NCBI GenBank assembly: GCA_905236735.1
Contig: CAJOOU010000056.1
Span: 1-6,006 of the forward strand
From: an uncultured Eubacterium sp.
GTDB lineage: Bacteria; Bacillota; Clostridia; Lachnospirales; Lachnospiraceae
Direction: 5' to 3'
DNA length: 6,006 bases
Under the pieces are notes generated by a model. That model ran no database searches. It had not been told where the DNA came from and worked only from the letters and a program-made list of their open reading frames with translations. Below, one piece after another: positions 1 to 6,006 of this stretch (positions are counted from its first letter, which is position 1; every line of letters begins with the position of its first letter). A program made the position numbers and the translations under genes.

Positions 1-352
1 CTCCCAGCGAAATATTCTCCGGTATTATTATCTCTATATCACACGAAAAATTTCCAAGCGAAAAATGTTTATCATAGCTTGATATATACAAAACACCGTC
101 TTTAACCTCGCATTCAGGATTAAGCCTCTCCGGCCCGGAATATCTCATCTCAAAATTATCGCCGCTTACAACCCGTACATCTCCATAATCCAGATCCAAA
201 GTCACATCACTTATCGTTTCGCCCGAAAAATCCGATATGCTTTCAATATCACTCCAGCTGCCCACACTTACAAATCCGAAACGATAAGCCACCGCCGCGA
301 CAATTACCACTACCGTTATCATCCACATTAATGTAAGATATATTTTTTTCAT
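1..352 (-). CDS. Membrane-anchored DUF4097-type beta-strand-repeat protein (3' part outside the window)
   Basis: The first 117 residues are visible; the rest runs off the left edge. The protein starts MKKIYLTLMWMITVVVIVAA, a short positive N-terminus followed by one hydrophobic segment (about residues 5-23). That suggests a membrane anchor or uncleaved signal, with the remainder outside the cytoplasm. After it comes alternating short beta-strand sequence of the DUF4097 (putative adhesin) kind: residues 49-65 (SDVTLDLDYGDVRVVSG), then CEVKDGVLYI at 81-90 and CDIEIIIPENI at 104-114. The ATG directly abuts the TAA stop of the preceding gene (TAAATG), and a strong GGAGGAG site sits 8 bases upstream inside that gene, so the two are probably translationally coupled. 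Family members commonly follow PadR and HAAS/DUF1700 genes, as here. The molecular function is unknown, and 'adhesin' is only a family label. Family assignment comes from pattern and context, not a profile search. Confidence 0.75.
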   Translation of the reverse strand, partial: MKKIYLTLMWMITVVVIVAAVAYRFGFVSVGSWSDIESISDFSGETISDVTLDLDYGDVRVVSGDNFEMRYSGPERLNPECEVKDGVLYISSYDKHFSLGNFSCDIEIIIPENISLG

Positions 353-1315
353 TTACTGCTCCTCCGCATAATTAATCTTAATTATTTTATATACAATGCC
401 TGCTATCGGCCATATTATCCATGTATAATGCCAGTCAAAAGTCACAAAACTCCATATCAGATATATGCAGGTAACAGTTGCCCAATACACCTCCATAACA
501 GCCTCCACCTTTTTGTTCGTATACCTGATGTCATTATATCTGCCGCCCATTGTCCCTGTTTCATTTAGGTTTAGAAGAGTATCAAAACTGCCTTCGATTA
601 TTCCCGAATAAACAATCATGTAGACTCCGGTCGCAATAAATATGAAAAGAAATGCGCCGCCAAAATCTCCCATACCGTATGTATCTAATAAAGCCGTCGG
701 CAGCCAGCAGATAACACAAAGAACCACTCCCACAGTCAGCATCAATGCTCTTTGGGTTACAAATCCCCTCTTTTTTTCTTTTACATAATCCATGCTTCCC
801 ATATCAATACGGCAAGGTTCTTTTTTTACAAACTGCCACTGTGAATGAGTTACCCCGTTGAAAACAAACAGACCTACGGCAACGCCTATACATATAAACA
901 TTGTCAAAGTGCCGATAACCTCTTTATCTCCCCACAAAAACTCCTGCACAATAGGGCCGCAGACGCTGATAATGCATAGAAAAACACCGAAAGCCACAAA
1001 AAAGGCGCTCTGTTTTTCAGATGCGAGATATCCTTTTACTTCCTCGAATGTAAGCTGCCTTTTCGGATTCTCGCTTTCTCTGATTTTATTTATTTCAACC
1101 TCTTCCTTAAGCCCTAAGTCATCTGCCAGTTCATCCAGATTGCCAAACTCGGAGATAACTGTTCCTACTGCCGAATTTTCGCTCACTCCGTCAGCAATTA
1201 GTTCATTATACTTGTCTTCCATCATTTCAAGCAGCTCATCCTTTGCCCTTCTTACTTCTTCATTGTCAGGAAGCGGGGCAAACATCGCTTCCAAATAATT
1301 TCTGATTGTTTCCAT
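353..1315 (-). CDS. HAAS/DUF1700-domain polytopic membrane protein
   Basis: This 320-residue protein has two parts. Residues 1-70 are soluble, charged and helical (METIRNYLEAMF..., then EEVRRAKDELLEMMEDKYNEL and a VISEFGNLDELADDLGL end). This is the typical HAAS / DUF1700 / 'permease prefix' arrangement found in proteins encoded beside PadR regulators. After a charged linker there are about six hydrophobic segments, near residues 104-124, 134-154, 189-210, 219-240, 275-293 and 297-313, with basic loops such as VKEKKRG (178-184). It is therefore an integral membrane protein with its N-terminal domain probably in the cytoplasm. The start is ATG with an AGGAG site that overlaps the TAG stop of padR (9-base gap), which points to coupled translation. 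In this family the protein is thought to act with its PadR partner in envelope-related sensing, but no ligand or activity can be read from the sequence. The membrane part does not resemble any transporter I recognise. Confidence 0.82.
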   Translation of the reverse strand: METIRNYLEAMFAPLPDNEEVRRAKDELLEMMEDKYNELIADGVSENSAVGTVISEFGNLDELADDLGLKEEVEINKIRESENPKRQLTFEEVKGYLASEKQSAFFVAFGVFLCIISVCGPIVQEFLWGDKEVIGTLTMFICIGVAVGLFVFNGVTHSQWQFVKKEPCRIDMGSMDYVKEKKRGFVTQRALMLTVGVVLCVICWLPTALLDTYGMGDFGGAFLFIFIATGVYMIVYSGIIEGSFDTLLNLNETGTMGGRYNDIRYTNKKVEAVMEVYWATVTCIYLIWSFVTFDWHYTWIIWPIAGIVYKIIKINYAEEQ

Positions 1316-1324
1316 ACTACTCTC

Positions 1325-1660
1325 CTATTTTTCTTTTACAAACTTTCCCACAACATCTTTTGTTAATTTCCATTCGTCACATTTCTCGGAATAATACTCT
1401 TTCCCTTTTTCGGTAATCCTATAGTATGTGCGTTTTCTGCTGCCATTACCTGTCTCTGCAATAAATGACTCGATATAACCGTTTTTTTCCATCCTCGTGA
1501 AAGCGGAATACAAAGTCGTTTCCTTTATCAAATACTTTCCCTCTGAAATATCCTTAATCCGTTTTGATATCTCATATCCGTAAGAAGGCTCATCAAGTAA
1601 AATAAACAATATTATTGTGTCATTATAACCTCTGATTACATCACTGCTTATTTCAGCCAC
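1325..1660 (-). CDS. PadR-family transcriptional regulator (short, PadR-s2-like)
   Basis: This 111-residue DNA-binding protein is close to the usual length of the small PadR class that has a winged helix plus one C-terminal dimerisation helix. Family hallmarks are LLDEPSYGYEISKRI (residues 21-35), the recognition-helix region TTLYSAFTRMEKNGYIE (48-64) and the wing RKRTYYRITEKGKEYY (75-90). The C-terminal helix follows at about 91-110. The start is GTG at 1660, chosen because AAAGGAG lies 7 bases upstream and the frame has no better start; an ATG at 1677 is in another frame and stops after nine codons. It is the first gene of a unit with the HAAS and DUF4097 genes. Two palindromic operators overlap its own promoter, so it very probably represses its own operon as a dimer. 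The inducing signal is unknown, and the membrane partner encoded next is a natural candidate for relaying it. Confidence 0.93.
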   Translation of the reverse strand: MAEISSDVIRGYNDTIILFILLDEPSYGYEISKRIKDISEGKYLIKETTLYSAFTRMEKNGYIESFIAETGNGSRKRTYYRITEKGKEYYSEKCDEWKLTKDVVGKFVKEK

Positions 1661-1667
1661 GGTTCTT

Positions 1668-1674
1668 CTCCTTT
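1668..1674 (-). promoter_or_regulatory. Ribosome binding site fixing the GTG start of the PadR gene
   Basis: On the minus strand the sequence is AAAGGAG, followed by 7 bases and then GTG at 1660. The match and spacing support GTG over the nearby out-of-frame ATG at 1677, which has no Shine-Dalgarno sequence upstream. Confidence 0.85.
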
Positions 1675-1684
1675 CATACGACTA

Positions 1685-1709
1685 TCGTACTACGCCTGTC
1701 GTAGTACGA
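1685..1709. promoter_or_regulatory. PadR operator 1 (downstream of the transcription start)
   Basis: This is a perfect inverted repeat with 10-bp arms, TCGTACTACG and CGTAGTACGA on the plus strand, around a 5-base spacer (CCTGT). It begins roughly 5 bases after the predicted start of the padR transcript. A repressor bound here would block promoter clearance. The same sequence in the mRNA could fold into a 10-bp hairpin shortly before the padR ribosome binding site. The GTAC/AGTA-type half-sites resemble the general style of PadR operators. The assignment is inferred from symmetry, position and the second copy at 1724-1744. Confidence 0.82.
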
Positions 1710-1720
1710 CTGACAAAGTA

Positions 1721-1749
1721 AATATACCACGACTGTCGTAGTATGTCAA
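1721..1749 (-). promoter_or_regulatory. Sigma-A-type promoter of the padR-HAAS-DUF4097 unit
   Basis: On the minus strand there is a perfect -35 box TTGACA (plus positions 1744-1749), exactly 17 bases of spacer, and a -10 box TATATT (plus positions 1721-1726) with one mismatch to TATAAT. The predicted transcription start is near 1714, giving a leader of about 54 bases before the padR GTG. This near-ideal promoter should be strong when not repressed, which fits tight control by the operators lying on it. Confidence 0.88.
1724..1744. promoter_or_regulatory. PadR operator 2 (between -35 and -10)
   Basis: The inverted repeat has arms ATACCACG and CGTAGTAT on the plus strand, 8 bp with one mismatch, around a 5-base spacer ACTGT. 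It matches operator 1 in arm sequence, spacer length and four of the five spacer bases. The 11-base block CTGTCGTAGTA is identical in both (1696-1706 and 1733-1743). The site fills the promoter spacer and touches both hexamers, so bound repressor would exclude RNA polymerase. Its centre is 37 bp from that of operator 1. Confidence 0.8.
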
Positions 1750-1769
1750 CTATGTTTATAGGAGGATTA

Positions 1770-1803
1770 AAGATGACGGGAAGAAAAATCTTCCCGTCAT
1801 CTT
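1770..1803 (-). terminator. Hairpin terminator of the gal operon
   Basis: There is a perfect 15-bp inverted repeat (1770-1784 with 1789-1803) and a 4-base loop, starting 13 bases after the galT stop. On the minus strand the stem ends in CATCTT followed by TAATCC, so the U-run is short and interrupted. On the plus strand the stem is followed by GTTTATT, slightly more U-rich, so the element may work in both directions. No plus-strand gene reads into it. It separates galT from the padR promoter, whose -35 box lies 20 bases further on. Confidence 0.8.
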
Positions 1804-1816
1804 GTTTATTACCTTT

Positions 1817-3310
1817 CTACAGGCATTTTATAAATCTTTTAAATGCTTCTCTGCCTTCTGCCGTACACTTAAATACTCCCGCATCTTCGAGCACACCTAC
1901 AAATGTCTTTCCTATTTCTTCAAAAAGCACCTTTTGAACATCTCCGGCATTTATGTTGTGATTCCCTAAAATACTGTCTGCCCAGTCTGCATGCTTTGCA
2001 AGAAGCTCATTCTCCCTGTAGCTTCTCCCCGAGGCAATATATTCTTCCAAAAGCGCCATCTCACTTTTAAGTCTTGCCGGCAAAATGGCAAGTCCCATAA
2101 CTTCTATAAGTCCTATGTTTTCCTTTTTTATATTATGGCGCTCCGGATGAGGATGATAAAGCCCGTCCGGAAATTCTTCCGTGGTAATATTGTTCCTGAG
2201 TGCCAAATCAAGCTCATACTCATCACCTCTTCGTCTGGCAATGGGCGTAATAGTATTATGTTTTTCTCCATTGGTTTCAGCAAAGACAAACGCATCCTTA
2301 TCCGTATAGCCGCGCCACTTGTCTAAAATATATGATGCAAGCTTTACAAGCCTGTCAGGCTTCCTGCCGGAAATGCGGATAACGGACAGTGGCCATTTTA
2401 CTATTCCGCATTTTATATCCTCAAAGCCTTCTACGCCAAATTCTTCCTCAAGACCGGCTTTTTCCATCGCAAAGGTATACCTTCCACCCTGGAAATGATC
2501 ATGACTTAAAATAGAACCTCCCACTATGGGCAAATCCGCATTCGATCCGATAAAATAATGTGGGAACTGCCTGACAAAATCCAATAAACGCTCAAATGTC
2601 TTCTCATTTATTGCCATAGGTCTGTGTTCTTTAGCTAAAACTATAGAGTGTTCATTGTAATACACATAAGGCGAGTACTGGAATCCCCAGTCCTCCCCTG
2701 CAATCTTAAGCGGTATTATTCTGTGAGTCTCCCTTGCAGGATGATCCAATCTGCCGGCATATCCCATATTTTCCATGCAAAGCTGACATTTAGGATAGGT
2801 CAAAGATGCCTTCTTCCCTGCTGCCGCTATTGCCTTAGGGTCTTTTTCCGGTTTTGAAAGATTGATCGATAAATCAATCTCTCCATACCGGCTTTCCACG
2901 CTCCACCTTATATCTTTTTCGATTCTGTATCGCCTTATATAGTTACTGTCCATTGAGAGCTTGTAGAAATAATCCGTTGCCTCTTCCGGAGATTTTTCAT
3001 AAAGGCTTTTGAAATTCTGTGCCACCTGATAAGGTCTCGGCATAAGAGTGTTCATAAGTCTTGTATCAAAGTTATCCCTCTCCGTCACCGACTCTTTATC
3101 AAGCATTCCTCTTTTTTCGCCCTCGTCTATCAATACCTCGAGAATATCCTCAAGATTTTCACCTATAACCGTATCTCCCGTCTCAAAAGAATCTTCTTTA
3201 AAAATATCCAACAGAAGATTAATCGCATAATTTTTTTCATATTCCGGTAATAGAGAGGTTCTAATACCATAGCTCACAAGAGCATTTATTCCATCATGTA
3301 ATCTGCTCAT
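1817..3310 (-). CDS. galT: UDP-glucose-hexose-1-phosphate uridylyltransferase (GalT, class II Firmicutes type)
   Basis: Cytoplasmic Leloir-pathway enzyme: galactose-1-phosphate + UDP-glucose gives UDP-galactose + glucose-1-phosphate through a uridylyl-histidine intermediate. From the ATG at 3310 the protein has 497 residues, typical of the long class II GalT and much longer than the roughly 350-residue E. coli type. The N-terminal part covers about residues 1-230. SHDHFQGG at 269-276 carries the H-x-H-x-Q catalytic motif, in which the second His is the expected nucleophile. NTITP (352-356) and GLYHPHPERHN (383-393), followed by GLIEVMGLAILPARL, are also characteristic of this class. A CxxC pair (C175, C178) is present; whether it binds metal is unknown. 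It is the last gene of the operon, 25 bases after the mutase, and is followed by a terminator. A TTG two codons earlier (3316) is only 4 bases from AAGGGAG, so the ATG is preferred. No frameshift is seen. Confidence 0.96.
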   Translation of the reverse strand: MSRLHDGINALVSYGIRTSLLPEYEKNYAINLLLDIFKEDSFETGDTVIGENLEDILEVLIDEGEKRGMLDKESVTERDNFDTRLMNTLMPRPYQVAQNFKSLYEKSPEEATDYFYKLSMDSNYIRRYRIEKDIRWSVESRYGEIDLSINLSKPEKDPKAIAAAGKKASLTYPKCQLCMENMGYAGRLDHPARETHRIIPLKIAGEDWGFQYSPYVYYNEHSIVLAKEHRPMAINEKTFERLLDFVRQFPHYFIGSNADLPIVGGSILSHDHFQGGRYTFAMEKAGLEEEFGVEGFEDIKCGIVKWPLSVIRISGRKPDRLVKLASYILDKWRGYTDKDAFVFAETNGEKHNTITPIARRRGDEYELDLALRNNITTEEFPDGLYHPHPERHNIKKENIGLIEVMGLAILPARLKSEMALLEEYIASGRSYRENELLAKHADWADSILGNHNINAGDVQKVLFEEIGKTFVGVLEDAGVFKCTAEGREAFKRFIKCL

Positions 3311-3320
3311 AAACAACGAA

Positions 3321-3327
3321 CTCCCTT
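3321..3327 (-). promoter_or_regulatory. Ribosome binding site of galT
   Basis: The minus-strand sequence AAGGGAG lies in the 25-base gap after the mutase stop. It is 10 bases from the ATG at 3310 and 4 bases from the in-frame TTG at 3316. The longer spacing with the standard codon is the likelier start, but the difference is only two residues. Confidence 0.7.
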
Positions 3328-3335
3328 ACAAAAAA

Positions 3336-4868
3336 CTATTTTAAAGGTGAAATATCCAGCGCATCATACTGCTCAAAAAACGGCAGAAGTTTTTCTTTAA
3401 TAATTTCTACTCCGCCCTTTTCCCTTGTCTCTATATTAAGCGGAAGAAGCGGATCGTGAAGCGACATTCTAAGAAGAAGCCATCCATGAATCTTTCCATC
3501 ATCATAAGATATTCTCACGCCCTCATAATTGTCCGGTACTATATTAAACTCCTCCTGCCAGCTTGAAAACTCCATAAGATCCTTTATTACTCCCTGTCCG
3601 TAAGCAGCAAAATCCTCAAGGCCAATCCTGAGTCTGAATTCCCCTGAATCTTCCGGATATTTAAGATCAGAAATAAGAGCCTCCATCTTTTCTCCAAGCG
3701 CATGTCTTTTGGCAAGCTCAATCACCATTTTGACCGATAAATAAGCTCCATCATCAAGGAAATAATTCTCCTTTAACGCACCGTGTCCCGATGTCTCCAT
3801 AGCAAGATGAGTCTCTTTTCCCTCAGAATTAAGTCTTATTGCCTCATTTATTACATTCTTATACCCACGCTTAAATCTGTGGTGACTAAGTCCAAGATTC
3901 TTTTCCAGAAACTCTGCAAGCTCGTCACTTGTTACAGAGTCCGTTACAACTGTGGTATTTGGATGGTCTTTTGCAACAATAGCGGCCATAAGTGCGATTA
4001 CCGCATTTCTGCTGACCGGGGTTCCATCTGAAAATACTGCTGCCGCACGATCTACATCTGTATCAAAGATAAGTCCAAAATCCGCTTTTGCACTTATTGT
4101 GGCTTCCTGAATTGCGGCCATCGCAGCCTTGTTTTCCGGATTTGGAATATGATTCGGAAACATTCCGTCCGGCTCTAAGAATTGACTACCGGAAACATCC
4201 GCACCAAGAGGCTTTAATACCTTTTCAGCAAAAAAGCCACCCGCACCGTTTCCTGCATCAACTACAATATGAAGTCCTTTAAGCGGAATATCGTATTCCG
4301 AAGAATTTACCTCTTTTTTTATGATATCGCAAAGATGGCTGCTGTATCTTGAAATAAGATCGTATTCTTCATCAGCAACCATATCCTGAGCCGTCTTTCC
4401 ATCTGCCGCAGCATCTTTCTCATAAGCAAGCGAAAGCACCTCTGTTATCTGAGCTTTCTCAAATCCGCCATCAGATGTAAAAAACTTAAGTCCGTTTCTG
4501 TTATACGGAAGATGGCTTGCCGTCATCATAATCGCACCATCATACATAAGGTCCGGAAGCACGGTTGCCATAAACATTGAAGGCGTTGATGCAAGATGAC
4601 AGTCGGTTACACAGGCTCCGACATTTTTAATTCCACAAATAGCCGCTTTTTTAAGATTCTCCGCCGATATTCTTGAATCGTGTCCTATGGCAATCTTTAT
4701 ATCTTTCACATCCTTGCCCTTAAGCTTAGCGACATATCCGGCAAAAGCCTCCGCTATGAAGAATACTCCCTCACTGCTCAAATTAACATTTTCACCTTCC
4801 ACGCCGTCTACGGCTACACCTCTTATGTCACTGCCGTTTTGCAACTTCAAATACTCGTTTAAATCCAT
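3336..4868 (-). CDS. Phosphohexomutase (phosphoglucomutase/phosphomannomutase family) of the gal operon
   Basis: This 510-residue cytoplasmic enzyme belongs to the alpha-D-phosphohexomutase superfamily. Its four domains can be followed by motif. The N-terminal GSDIRG is at 12-17, and the active-site loop TASHLPYNRNG at 116-126 has Ser118 as the phosphoserine. The metal loop DTDVDR is at 269-274 (D269, D271, D273), and the sugar-binding loop ETSGHGALKENYFLDDGA at 358-375. In domain 4 the usual RPSGTEP phosphate-binding loop is replaced by RMSLHDP (467-473) within GWLLLRMSLHDPLLPLNIE. I recall a similar variant in a bacterial and plant subfamily, so this is probably a subfamily trait, not damage. 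Lying between galK and galT, it most likely turns the glucose-1-phosphate released by GalT into glucose-6-phosphate. Phosphomannomutase activity cannot be excluded from sequence. The ATG is 1 base after the galK stop, with GGAG 9 bases upstream inside galK, so coupled translation is likely. I give no symbol because pgm and manB cannot be told apart. Confidence 0.93.
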   Translation of the reverse strand: MDLNEYLKLQNGSDIRGVAVDGVEGENVNLSSEGVFFIAEAFAGYVAKLKGKDVKDIKIAIGHDSRISAENLKKAAICGIKNVGACVTDCHLASTPSMFMATVLPDLMYDGAIMMTASHLPYNRNGLKFFTSDGGFEKAQITEVLSLAYEKDAAADGKTAQDMVADEEYDLISRYSSHLCDIIKKEVNSSEYDIPLKGLHIVVDAGNGAGGFFAEKVLKPLGADVSGSQFLEPDGMFPNHIPNPENKAAMAAIQEATISAKADFGLIFDTDVDRAAAVFSDGTPVSRNAVIALMAAIVAKDHPNTTVVTDSVTSDELAEFLEKNLGLSHHRFKRGYKNVINEAIRLNSEGKETHLAMETSGHGALKENYFLDDGAYLSVKMVIELAKRHALGEKMEALISDLKYPEDSGEFRLRIGLEDFAAYGQGVIKDLMEFSSWQEEFNIVPDNYEGVRISYDDGKIHGWLLLRMSLHDPLLPLNIETREKGGVEIIKEKLLPFFEQYDALDISPLK

Positions 4869-4869
4869 C

Positions 4870-6006
4870 TTAAATTACTCCTGCTCCTTTGCCTGCACTT
4901 ACCACATAGAAATCGGCTGCATAGCCTATTTCTTTCTCATATCTTTCTCCGACGGTTTTTATAAAGTTCTCAACCACATCTTCTTTGACAATTGACACCG
5001 TACATCCGCCAAAACCCGCTCCCGTCATTCTTGAGCCTATTGCTCCTGCTACCTGCCATGCTGAAACTACAAGGGTATCAAGTTCTTTTCCGGTCACCTC
5101 ATAATCCCTTTGCAATGACAAATGAGACTGGTTCATAAGCCCACCAAAGGTAATAAGATCTCCGTTTTTAAGCGCTTTAACCGCCTTTTCGCATCTGTCA
5201 TCCTCACTGGCCGCATGTATCGCTCTTCTAAAGAGAATATCATTTCCAAATTCTTCTCTTAACTTTTTAACCTCTACTTCCCTAAGGCTGCATAGATTAG
5301 GCACATCTTTTACCTTTCTTATATTTTCAAGTGCAGCCTCACACTCGGCTCGTCTCTCATTATATTTAGAATCGTTAAGCCCACGCCGTTTATTTGTGTT
5401 TCCGATTACAATCTTGTAACCCTTCATATTAAGAGGGACATAAGTGTACTCTAATGTTGCGGTATCCAAATATATAGCACAGTCTTCCTTTCCCATAGCC
5501 ACAGCAAACTGATCCATAATGCCGCAAGAGACACCGTTAAACTCATTTTCGGAAAACTGACCTATCTTGGCAAGATCCTCGTTTGACAATCCGCATCCCA
5601 GAGTCTCATTGAGCATGACTCCGGTTACTACCTCTATTGAAGCCGAAGATGAAAGACCCGCGCCGTTTGGGATATTTCCATAATAATAAAGATCATATCC
5701 CTTTTTTAAAGAATGACCTTTCTGTCCGAATGCCCACATTACTCCAAGCGGATAATTTATCCATGCATCATTTGAAAGCGGATCTTTTATATCAATATCT
5801 GTCTCAAGTACTCCATCCTTTTCAAAATTGGCAGAATAAAATCTCAAAATATTATCTTCTCTTTGTCTGGCTATAAGATAAGTTCCTACTGTAAGGGCAC
5901 ATGGAAAAACATGCCCACCGTTATAGTCGGTATGCTCGCCTATAAGATTTACCCTTCCGGGTGCAAAGCAGGCGATAATATTACCGCCTGCTCCAAATGT
6001 TTTTTC
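4870..6006 (-). CDS. galK: Galactokinase (5' end outside the window)
   Basis: GHMP-family kinase: ATP + galactose gives galactose-1-phosphate, the entry step of the Leloir pathway, in the cytoplasm. The reading frame is open to the right edge, with 378 residues visible. Family members have roughly 390-400, so only some 10-20 N-terminal residues are missing. In visible numbering, the galactokinase signature GRVNLIGEHTDYNGG is at 17-31, the GHMP ATP-binding motif PNGAGLSSSAS at 113-123, CGIMDQF at 162-168 with the likely catalytic Asp166 region (the DQF aspartate), and the C-terminal MTGAGFGGC at 327-335. A TTG at 5847 is an internal Leu codon and not the start, since the signature lies before it. 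All key motifs are intact. It is the first visible gene of the galK-mutase-galT operon. Its promoter, and any galE or regulator upstream, are not in the window. Confidence 0.97.
   Translation of the reverse strand, partial: EKTFGAGGNIIACFAPGRVNLIGEHTDYNGGHVFPCALTVGTYLIARQREDNILRFYSANFEKDGVLETDIDIKDPLSNDAWINYPLGVMWAFGQKGHSLKKGYDLYYYGNIPNGAGLSSSASIEVVTGVMLNETLGCGLSNEDLAKIGQFSENEFNGVSCGIMDQFAVAMGKEDCAIYLDTATLEYTYVPLNMKGYKIVIGNTNKRRGLNDSKYNERRAECEAALENIRKVKDVPNLCSLREVEVKKLREEFGNDILFRRAIHAASEDDRCEKAVKALKNGDLITFGGLMNQSHLSLQRDYEVTGKELDTLVVSAWQVAGAIGSRMTGAGFGGCTVSIVKEDVVENFIKTVGERYEKEIGYAADFYVVSAGKGAGVI

Noticed and set aside
858..1298. 146-codon plus-strand open frame opposite the HAAS protein gene
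   Set aside because: It is very Ser-rich and low in complexity because it mirrors the Glu/Asp/Leu-rich HAAS domain. The minus-strand gene has a good ribosome site, a recognised domain and clear membrane segments.
1648..1677. Nine-codon minus-strand frame starting at ATG 1677 and overlapping the padR start
   Set aside because: It has no Shine-Dalgarno sequence upstream and contains the padR ribosome site within it. A leader peptide is possible in principle but nothing supports one.
1743..1937. Plus-strand open frame with an AGGAGG-ATG start at 1773
   Set aside because: Most of it is antisense to the galT 3' end, its start codon is buried in the terminator stem, its composition is Ser/Pro/Thr-rich as expected for a shadow frame, and I find no plus-strand promoter before it.
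2859..2880. 8-bp inverted repeat with a 6-base loop (AGATTGAT / ATCAATCT)
   Set aside because: It lies inside galT, encodes ordinary EIDLSINLS protein sequence, has no U-run, and is short enough to occur by chance in A+T-rich DNA.
3336..4868. Possibility that the mutase is a degenerate or inactive copy because of its altered domain-4 loop
   Set aside because: The frame is intact over 510 residues, the phosphoserine, metal and sugar loops are present, and the altered segment is embedded in well-ordered sequence, so a subfamily difference is likelier than decay.
4870..5847. galK beginning at the TTG codon at 5847
   Set aside because: The same frame stays open to 6006 and encodes the galactokinase signature GRVNLIGEHTDYNGG before that TTG, so the codon is an internal Leu and the true start lies outside the window.

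Overview
The window reads as ordinary chromosome of a low-to-moderate-GC Gram-positive anaerobe. The closest fit is a clostridial Lachnospiraceae-type organism. This rests on the Firmicutes-type (class II) GalT, strong AGGAGG-like ribosome binding sites, a PadR / HAAS (DUF1700) / DUF4097 gene trio, and A+T-rich intergenic DNA. The genus cannot be fixed from sequence reading alone. Every supported gene lies on the minus strand, so transcription runs from right (6006) to left (1). Coding density is high, and the only sizeable non-coding stretch is about 156 bases (1661-1816).

Right part (6006 to 1817): a galactose-use operon in the order galK (5' end outside the window), a phosphohexomutase gene, then galT. 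Spacings are 1 and 25 bases, and a 15-bp hairpin terminator follows galT. The three enzymes make a coherent Leloir route. GalK phosphorylates galactose, GalT exchanges galactose-1-phosphate with UDP-glucose to release glucose-1-phosphate, and the mutase can convert that to glucose-6-phosphate. No UDP-glucose 4-epimerase (galE), mutarotase, transporter or gal regulator is visible. They may lie upstream of galK or elsewhere.

Left part (1749 to 1): a separate transcription unit made of a small PadR-type repressor with a GTG start, a 320-residue protein with an N-terminal HAAS/DUF1700 domain and about six membrane segments, and the first 117 residues of a membrane-anchored DUF4097-type protein that runs off the window. 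The genes are 9 and 0 bases apart, so translational coupling is likely. A near-consensus sigma-A promoter (TTGACA, 17 bp, TATATT) drives the unit. Two copies of one palindromic operator sit on it, one filling the gap between -35 and -10 and the other just after the predicted transcription start. This is a clear picture of PadR autorepression.

I see no mobile element, CRISPR array, tRNA or rRNA, and no evidence of a wholly undescribed system. The points most worth a second look are the paired PadR operators, the PadR-HAAS-DUF4097 module of unknown signal, and the non-standard C-terminal phosphate-binding loop (RMSLHDP) of the mutase.
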